Positions 7,078 through 11,732 of a stretch of DNA of 11,732 nt are shown here, in pieces. The stretch is from Gemmatimonadota bacterium (GTDB taxonomy: Bacteria; Gemmatimonadota; Gemmatimonadetes; Longimicrobiales; RSA9). The position numbers were made by a program, and so were the translations under genes. The stretch's first letter is position 1; the number at the start of each line of letters is the position of its first letter. The DNA is taken from the NCBI GenBank assembly GCA_016207445.1, contig JACQPS010000218.1, forward strand, positions 1-11,732, in the 5' to 3' direction. A model generated the notes under the pieces. It was not told the DNA's origin. It searched no databases and worked only from the letters and a program-made list of their open reading frames with translations.

Positions 7078-8033
7078 GGCGCGCTCACCTGCGGCAGGGC
7101 CGCGGCGTCGCACGCGCGCAACTCCCGCAACAGCCTGGCCGCGCCGCGCTCGAGCAGGTCGCGGGCCAGACGTGCCCCCACGCCTTCCGCCTCACCGGCA
7201 GACCCCCGCGCCTCGCCCGCGAGCATCCGTTGGCCATCCAGGGAAGCGATGAACCCGTGCAACTCGAGGGTATCCGTGCGGACGTCTGCCAGCGCGCCGA
7301 TGGGAATCTGACACCCACCCTCCAGACCGCGCAGGAACGCGCGCTCGGCGGTCACCTCGGCACGGGTGGCCGCGTCGTCCAGAGACGCGAGCAGGTCGCG
7401 TGTGACCGCGTCATCCTCTCGCGCCGTCACCGCGAGCGCGCCCTGCCCCGCCGCCGGAAGCCACGCCGGCGCTTCCAGGATCTCGCCGATCGCCGCCTCG
7501 CGACCGAGCCGCCGGAGCCCGGCGACGGCGAGGATGACGGCGTCGTATTCCCCGGAAGAGAGCTGGCGCAGGCGCGTATCCAGGTTGCCGCGCAAGTCGA
7601 GCACGAGCAGGTCCGGTCGCGCGTGCAGCAGCTGCGCGCGGCGACGCAGCGAGCTCGTGCCGACCCGCGCGCCGCGAGGGAGCGCAGCCAGCGTGGCGGG
7701 ACGGCCGGGTGCCGGGATCAAGGCGTCGCGCGGATCCTCGCGGCGCAGTACGGCCGCGAGCGCGAGCCCCGGCTCGGAGCCTGTCGGCAGATCCTTGAGC
7801 GAATGGACGGCCGCGTCGACCCGGCCGGCGAGCACGGCGCGGTCGATTTCCTTCGTGAAGAGCCCCGTCTCGCCCATGCGGGCCAGGGGAACGTCGGTCG
7901 TGCGATCGCCCGTCGTGCGGAGCGAAACGACCTCGACGGCGAGACCAGGGTGCGCTTGCTGGAGGAGCGACTGCACATGCTCGGCCTGCCAGCGCGCCAG
8001 GGCGCTGCCGCGCGCGCCGAGCCGGAGCATCAT
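7074..8033 (-). CDS. hemC: Porphobilinogen deaminase (hydroxymethylbilane synthase)
   Basis: HemC joins four porphobilinogen molecules into hydroxymethylbilane, a shared step of haem and other tetrapyrrole synthesis, in the cytoplasm. The 319-residue length is normal. The N-terminus LRLGARGSALARWQAEHVQ, the segment FTKEIDRAVLAGRVDAAVHSLKDLP, the arginine-rich VGTSSLRRRAQLL and DLRGNLDTRLRQL are classic. The cofactor-bearing cysteine is Cys241 in EGGCQIPIG (bases 7311-7313). Two ATG codons are adjacent, at 8033 and 8030. The first overlaps the antiporter stop as ATGA and is used here. The stop overlaps rfaE2 by four bases. hemD and the other hem genes are not nearby, so hemC has been separated from its pathway and sits in an envelope operon. 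Confidence 0.96.
7084..7090 (-). promoter_or_regulatory. Ribosome binding site of rfaE2
   Basis: AGGTGAG on the minus strand, six bases before the ATG at 7077 and inside the last codons of hemC. It is the strongest Shine-Dalgarno I saw in the operon and decides the start at 7077 over the in-frame start at 7113. Confidence 0.65.
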
Positions 8034-9391
8034 GGCGAGGAAGCCGCTCGCGCTTCCGCCGCCGCGGGCTGCGCGAGCGCGGGCTCCGGGACGGGCTCGG
8101 CGGCCCGGCGGAAGATCGCCTTGAGCAGAGGCGGCGCCACGAACGTGGTGAGCATGACCATGATCAGGATCGCGCTGTACACCTCGGAGGACAGAATGCC
8201 GGCCGTGAGCCCGAGGTGAGCCGCGATCAGACCGACCTCCCCCCGCGGGATCATGCCGACGCCGATGGTCAGGTGGTGCAGCTTGGTGCGACCCCAGCCG
8301 ACCGAGTAGCCGCTCACCACCTTGCCGACGATGGCGAGGATCAGCAGCGTGCCGCCGAGGATCAGCACCGACCAGTCGAAGCTCTCCGAGCCGGGGATGA
8401 ACAGGCCGACGTTCACCGCGGCCCCCACGAACACGAAGAACACGGGCGTCAACACATCGGCCACCGGCTCGATCCGCTCCGCGATCAGGTCGAACTGCTC
8501 CGTCGTGCTGAGGACGATGCCCGCGGCGAAGCTGCCGATGATCATCGCCGAATGCGCGAGCCCGGCGAGCGCCGCGAACAGCAGGGCGAACGAGAGCGCG
8601 CTCACGAGCAGAACGCCGCGCACGCGCAGCTTGTCGACGAAGGCGAACAGCCGCGGGGCGACCACGTTGCCGATGATCACGGCCATGACCAGGAACCCGG
8701 CGGCGACCGCGAATTTGAGGGCGATGCCGAACAGGGTCAGTGCGGCGCCCGTGGCCAGCCCGGCCACGATCGCGAGCACGACCAGACCGAGCACGTCGTC
8801 GATCACCGCCGCCCCGATGATCACGCGCGCCTCGCGCGTGTGAATCCGGTTCAGGTCGGTGAGGACGCGCGCGGTGATGCCGACGGAGGTCGCGGTGAGC
8901 GTAGCGCCGACGAACGTCGCCACCATGCTGTCGGTCACGCCGGGCTGGAGCGCGCCGATCTGCGGGCGCAGGAGCATCCAGTAGACGAAGGCCAGCACGA
9001 ACGGCATGATCACGCCCACACCGGCCACGATGGTCGCGGCCGCGCCCACGCGCGCCATCTCCTTGAGATTCGTCTGGAGCCCGATCTCGAAGAGCAGGAT
9101 GGCCACGCCCAGCTCGGCCAGCAGATTCACCATCTCGTGCAGGGAGCCGTCGGCGGGAATGACGGCGAGCACGCTGCTCCCCAGCACGACGCCCGCGAGC
9201 AGTTCGCCCAGCACGGCCGGCTGGCCGATGCGCTCGGCCAGCTCGCCGAAGAGCTTGGCGGAGATCAGGATGGCGATGAGGACCAGGAAGAAATGCTCGA
9301 CGCGCAGCCCGCCCGGCTCCGCGGCCGGCGCAGCGGCCAGGAGCAGCGGGAGCAGGAGCCAGGGGATGAGCCGCTGGGCGCGTCGCATCAT
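8030..9391 (-). CDS. CPA2-family cation/proton antiporter (Na+/H+ or K+/H+ exchanger domain)
   Basis: This is a polytopic inner-membrane protein of 453 residues that exchanges a monovalent cation for protons. After a basic, signal-like hydrophobic N-terminus (MMRRAQ followed by a Leu/Ala run) come about a dozen hydrophobic segments. Family marks include GELAERIGQPAVLGELLAG near residue 50, ELGVAILLFEIGL near 93, TLTATSVGITARVL near 165, the paired Asp198-Asp199 in AAVIDDVLGL, and GMIPRGEVGLIAA near the C-terminus. A double Asp at this place is typical of electrogenic exchangers in the superfamily. There is no C-terminal TrkA-N/RCK domain, unlike KefB/KefC; the tail is a short Ala/Pro/Glu-rich stretch. 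The ion cannot be told from sequence. ATG codons at 9391 and 9388 are equally possible, with no clear Shine-Dalgarno. It lies 79 bases after lptE and overlaps hemC by four bases. Confidence 0.9.
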   Translation of the reverse strand: MMRRAQRLIPWLLLPLLLAAAPAAEPGGLRVEHFFLVLIAILISAKLFGELAERIGQPAVLGELLAGVVLGSSVLAVIPADGSLHEMVNLLAELGVAILLFEIGLQTNLKEMARVGAAATIVAGVGVIMPFVLAFVYWMLLRPQIGALQPGVTDSMVATFVGATLTATSVGITARVLTDLNRIHTREARVIIGAAVIDDVLGLVVLAIVAGLATGAALTLFGIALKFAVAAGFLVMAVIIGNVVAPRLFAFVDKLRVRGVLLVSALSFALLFAALAGLAHSAMIIGSFAAGIVLSTTEQFDLIAERIEPVADVLTPVFFVFVGAAVNVGLFIPGSESFDWSVLILGGTLLILAIVGKVVSGYSVGWGRTKLHHLTIGVGMIPRGEVGLIAAHLGLTAGILSSEVYSAILIMVMLTTFVAPPLLKAIFRRAAEPVPEPALAQPAAAEARAASSP

Positions 9392-9445
9392 GAGCGGGTC
9401 GAGGCGCAGGGCGGGCGTCGCGCCGGGCGCGCCCCCCGGATTCCG

Positions 9446-9469
9446 CTGCGGCGGTCGCCGCGGCCGCAG
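9446..9469 (-). other. GC-rich stem-loop between lptE and the antiporter gene
   Basis: Starting one base after the lptE stop, the minus strand has CTGCGGC and GCCGCAG as perfect 7-base arms around a 10-base loop; an inner GCGGC-GACC-GCCGC pairing competes with it. No T-run follows, so it is not a classic intrinsic terminator. It could slow ribosomes, protect the upstream mRNA end or attenuate the downstream genes. In DNA this GC-rich, such hairpins also occur by chance. The rest of the 79-base gap (9392-9470) is GC-rich with no other clear site. Confidence 0.35.
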
Positions 9470-9470
9470 C

Positions 9471-10133
9471 CTACCATTGCGACTGGGCGCCGTCCAGGAT
9501 CTGCTGCACCAGATGCTCGATGGCCTCGGTGCGCGCCTTGAGATCGGGCTGGGAATCCGGGCGGTAGACGCCGCGGCCCGTCAGGCTCTGCGATTCCCAG
9601 AGGACCAGGTTCGCTTTCGGGTCGATCAGCTCCACGGCCACGGCGATCTGGACCTGGTGCTCGAGCACCTGCGCCGCCTGCCCCGCTTCTCCCAGGCGGT
9701 AGCTCTGGGCAACGTCATCATAGCGTAGGATCCGGCCGCGCAGCACCACGTCGGCGACCTCCCGCCCGGCGGGCCGCACGCCGAGCGCGCGCGGCACGCG
9801 GTCCAGCAGCCTGGTGAAGAGCTGCTGCTCCAGCTCGAATTGCGCGGTGTGGTTCTCGAACGACTCGATGTAGAGCGTGCGCAGATGCGACGGGAATCCG
9901 CCGCCTCCCTGGAAACCGTAGTTACAACCCGCCACCAGCAGTACGGCGGCCAACACCGTCCAGGCCGCGACACGGCGACACGGCGACGCGGCGGCGGCGC
10001 TGTTGCCGGTGCAGGGCCCGCCGCCCCCTGGCGTCGGGCTTGCGAGGAAGGACGCGCCGGCGCGGCGAGCGGTGTCAGCGCGCCCCTGGCGTCCAGATCT
10101 CGGGCGGGAACGGATCGACGGTCTGCACATCAT
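9471..10133 (-). CDS. lptE: LptE-like LPS-assembly lipoprotein
   Basis: LptE is an outer-membrane lipoprotein that plugs the LptD barrel and helps place LPS at the cell surface. The mature part begins at the lipobox LLVAGC, then YGFQGGGGFPSHLRTLYIES, FENHTAQFELEQQLFTRLL and a C-terminal region with LWESQSLTGRGVY, matching the short LptE-like (LptE/RlpB) fold. The lipid-bearing Cys is residue 70 (bases 9924-9926) when counted from ATG 10133. This is odd: about 50 polar, Arg/Gly/Pro-rich residues precede the hydrophobic core, and the gene overlaps the upstream lipoprotein by 59 bases. No ATG, GTG or TTG occurs in frame between 10128 and a GTG at 9954-9956, and that GTG would leave a ten-residue signal with no charge. 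Start confidence is therefore low, although the family call is good. It is followed by a stem-loop and the antiporter gene. Confidence 0.8.
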   Translation of the reverse strand: MMCRPSIRSRPRSGRQGRADTARRAGASFLASPTPGGGGPCTGNSAAAASPCRRVAAWTVLAAVLLVAGCNYGFQGGGGFPSHLRTLYIESFENHTAQFELEQQLFTRLLDRVPRALGVRPAGREVADVVLRGRILRYDDVAQSYRLGEAGQAAQVLEHQVQIAVAVELIDPKANLVLWESQSLTGRGVYRPDSQPDLKARTEAIEHLVQQILDGAQSQW

Positions 10134-10794
10134 CCAGCTTCAGACTCAGCTCTCGGAACGCGACCCAGTCGCGGTAGACGGCGTCGAGCGCGACGCCGGC
10201 TTCGGCCGCGCTCAACTCGACGGATTGGCGGCCCGACTCACCTTCCCATTCGGCGCGCTGCAAGCGGCCGTCGGCCAGAAGGAAACGCCAGCGACCGTCC
10301 TTTTGTCTGTACTCCAGACGTGTCTCTTCGGGTCCCTTCTGCACGCGTGTCAATTGCGCGCCCGGCGGCGGGCGGAAAACGCCCAGCGTGCCCCACAGCA
10401 GCGAGGGTGGCGGCAGCGGCGCCGCCGCCCCTGCGGGCAGGCGCAGCTCGCCGTCCACGAGGGCCGCGCTGAGAACCGTCTCCTGGCGCGGGCCGAACAG
10501 GTCGACACGCGCGCGGTAGGGCGGCTCGACGCGGGCAATGCCGCGGCCGCCGAAGGAGGCGTCCGCTTCCTTCAGCGTCCAGTCGAACAGGATCCGCAAC
10601 GGCCGCTGCGGCGCCGTGACGGCGATGGCGTCGCGTTCCGCCGCGGCCGCCTCGGCCGGTGTACTCACCGACCCGTGGCGCGCGGCGCATGCCGCCGGCG
10701 CGAGCAGCAGCGGCAGGAGCGCTATGCTTCGGACGACTGTTCGGAAGAGCGAAACATAGCCAGGCCTCGGGAACGCGTCAACCCGAACCGGCAT
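10075..10794 (-). CDS. Outer-membrane lipoprotein, LolB/DUF4292-like
   Basis: The 239-residue product starts with a basic region and hydrophobic core ending in the lipobox LLLAPAAC (Cys36), so it is a signal-peptidase-II lipoprotein. The mature part is beta-rich: FDWTLKEADASFGGRGIARV, then YRARVDLFGPRQETVLSAAL and several strand-like stretches, resembling the LolA/LolB-type fold in which a lipoprotein carries lipoproteins to the outer membrane. The resemblance is in pattern, not in a signature motif, so DUF4292-type or other LolB-fold roles remain possible. The start is ATG 10794, which shares one base with the stop of the barrel gene (TGATG), indicating coupling. The end overlaps the annotated lptE start by 59 bases. 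The position between a BamA-like barrel and LptE supports a job in outer-membrane assembly. Confidence 0.75.
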   Translation of the reverse strand: MPVRVDAFPRPGYVSLFRTVVRSIALLPLLLAPAACAARHGSVSTPAEAAAAERDAIAVTAPQRPLRILFDWTLKEADASFGGRGIARVEPPYRARVDLFGPRQETVLSAALVDGELRLPAGAAAPLPPPSLLWGTLGVFRPPPGAQLTRVQKGPEETRLEYRQKDGRWRFLLADGRLQRAEWEGESGRQSVELSAAEAGVALDAVYRDWVAFRELSLKLDDVQTVDPFPPEIWTPGAR

Positions 10795-11732
10795 CAGTAG
10801 TTGAAGCCGAAGAAGAAGTCGACGAAGGTGGAGGCGAAGGTCTCGCCTTCGTCGAATACGACGGGCGGCTTCTGGCCGATGCGAAAGCGGCGGCCGAGGT
10901 CGAGGCGCAGGACGAGCGGAGGTCCGAGCGAGGTGCGCAGGCCCAGGCCATAGCTGCCCCAGGTCCCTTCCGGCTTCTGCTCCTCGAGCCAGCTCGAGCC
11001 CAGGTCGGTGAAGAGCGCGCCCTGGATCCCCGGGAACGTGATGTTGCCGAAGGGGAACTCGAAACTGAGCCCGTGCAGGATGGGGAATCGCCACTCCTGG
11101 TTCAGCAGCCAGACGCGCGAGCCGGCGAGCGAGAAGCGCGGGTAGCCGCGCAGGCGGTGCGGGCCGCCCAGCACGCCGCGGCCGGGGATGGCGCCGTCGC
11201 TGTAGAACAGGTAGGCGCGCAGGGCGTAGGCGCTCAACAGCGAGGTTCGGACATAGCGGCGGTAATCGCCGATGATCACGTAGTGCTCGGCGGTCGCGCT
11301 GCGCGTCACGGGCTGCCCCGAGATCTGGCTGGGCAAGGTGCAGGAGAAGCAGGTGACCAGGCCGGCCTTGATGTTGTAGCGCTCGCCGTCGATCGGCCCG
11401 GTGGGCAGCCAGAGCGTGTTGTCCTTGACGTAGGAGACGAAATTGCTGGTCAGGAGGCCATCGCGCGTGAGGTCCACGGAATCCGGCCGCGTGGTCCGGC
11501 CGAAGACGCCCTCCTCGAAAGCGTCCTGAATGTCCACGCGGTTGCTGCGCTCGAGGCCCAGCTGGAGCTCCAGGCGCTCGAACTTCGAGAACGGGTAGCT
11601 CGCGACGAAATACCCGCCGACCGTCTCCTCACGGTAGATATCGAACGCCACATCGCGGAACAGACCGCGGAAGCGGAACAGCCCCGCACCGAAGTTCAGC
11701 CGGTGCGCCAGATTCAGGTACAGCAGGTGGCC
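10794..11732 (-). CDS. BamA/TamA-like (Omp85, bacterial surface antigen) beta-barrel, C-terminal part (5' end cut by window)
   Basis: The frame is open to the right edge, so only the last 312 residues are seen; the internal GTG at 11651 is not the start because matching sequence continues upstream (HLLYLNLAHRLNFGAGL). The segment is a run of amphipathic strands ending in the aromatic residues FFFGFNY, as in outer-membrane barrels. The Omp85 signature LRGY (bases 11142-11153) lies in GGPHRLRGYPRFSLAG, followed by FPFGNITFPGIQGALFTDLG, typical of the last strands. It would insert into, or help build, the outer membrane. The missing N-terminus could be POTRA repeats (true BamA/TamA) or a TolB-like propeller, as in some surface-antigen proteins; the pattern YGGYF-type strand then YPFSKFERLEL makes the second plausible. 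A CxxC pair (11340-11351) is unusual. It is coupled to the next lipoprotein by TGATG. Confidence 0.85.
   Translation of the reverse strand, partial: GHLLYLNLAHRLNFGAGLFRFRGLFRDVAFDIYREETVGGYFVASYPFSKFERLELQLGLERSNRVDIQDAFEEGVFGRTTRPDSVDLTRDGLLTSNFVSYVKDNTLWLPTGPIDGERYNIKAGLVTCFSCTLPSQISGQPVTRSATAEHYVIIGDYRRYVRTSLLSAYALRAYLFYSDGAIPGRGVLGGPHRLRGYPRFSLAGSRVWLLNQEWRFPILHGLSFEFPFGNITFPGIQGALFTDLGSSWLEEQKPEGTWGSYGLGLRTSLGPPLVLRLDLGRRFRIGQKPPVVFDEGETFASTFVDFFFGFNY

Noticed and set aside
7078..7113. Earlier start for rfaE2 at 7113
   Set aside because: It would add a 12-residue Arg-rich tail inside hemC; ATG 7077 has AGGTGAG at the right distance and an ATGA overlap.
7230..9541. Two long + strand frames (329 and 441 codons) opposite hemC and the antiporter, the second rich in His, Asp, Glu and Gln
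   Set aside because: The unusual composition is the mirror of hydrophobic codons in the antiporter. There is no start context and no motif, and the minus strand codes for clear families.

Overview
The window is a densely packed, very GC-rich piece of a chromosome from a diderm (LPS-making) bacterium. Clues to this are an LptE-like lipoprotein, a LolB-like lipoprotein, an Omp85/BamA-type barrel and a heptose-1-phosphate adenylyltransferase. High GC, an exported S9 peptidase and a surface-antigen barrel closing an envelope operon would fit Gemmatimonadota or a related group. That placement is inference from style and gene content, not from a marker phylogeny.

Layout. Only one gene is on the + strand: an exported S9-family (prolyl oligopeptidase-type) peptidase (1-2724, cut by the left edge) with an extra C-terminal beta-rich domain resembling DUF3108. 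Everything else is on the minus strand and reads from right to left. In order of transcription: the C-terminal barrel of a BamA/TamA-like outer-membrane protein (cut by the right edge), a LolB-like lipoprotein, LptE, a CPA2-type Na+(K+)/H+ antiporter, HemC, the HldE2/RfaE2 adenylyltransferase, RNase PH and RdgB. A 212-base non-coding gap follows, holding a five-tract G-quadruplex motif, a short palindrome and a plausible promoter. After it come proB, proA and tRNA-Pro(UGG), which meets the peptidase gene tail to tail.

How the genes work together. The first minus-strand block is one probable operon. Its junctions are 1- to 4-base overlaps (TGATG or ATGA), one 3-base gap, one 59-base overlap and one 79-base gap. 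It mixes outer-membrane assembly (barrel, two lipoproteins, heptose activation for LPS core), ion homeostasis, tetrapyrrole synthesis, tRNA 3' maturation (rph) and nucleotide-pool cleaning (rdgB). The second block makes proline (ProB then ProA, sharing a GTGA overlap) and is followed 54 bases later by a proline tRNA. Proline synthesis and proline decoding therefore sit side by side.

I found no mobile element, CRISPR array, phage gene or defence system, and no clearly new multi-gene system. The points most worth a second look are the peptidase/DUF3108-like fusion, the proBA-tRNA-Pro linkage, the odd N-terminus of LptE, the G-quadruplex motif and the wide functional mix of the overlapping operon.
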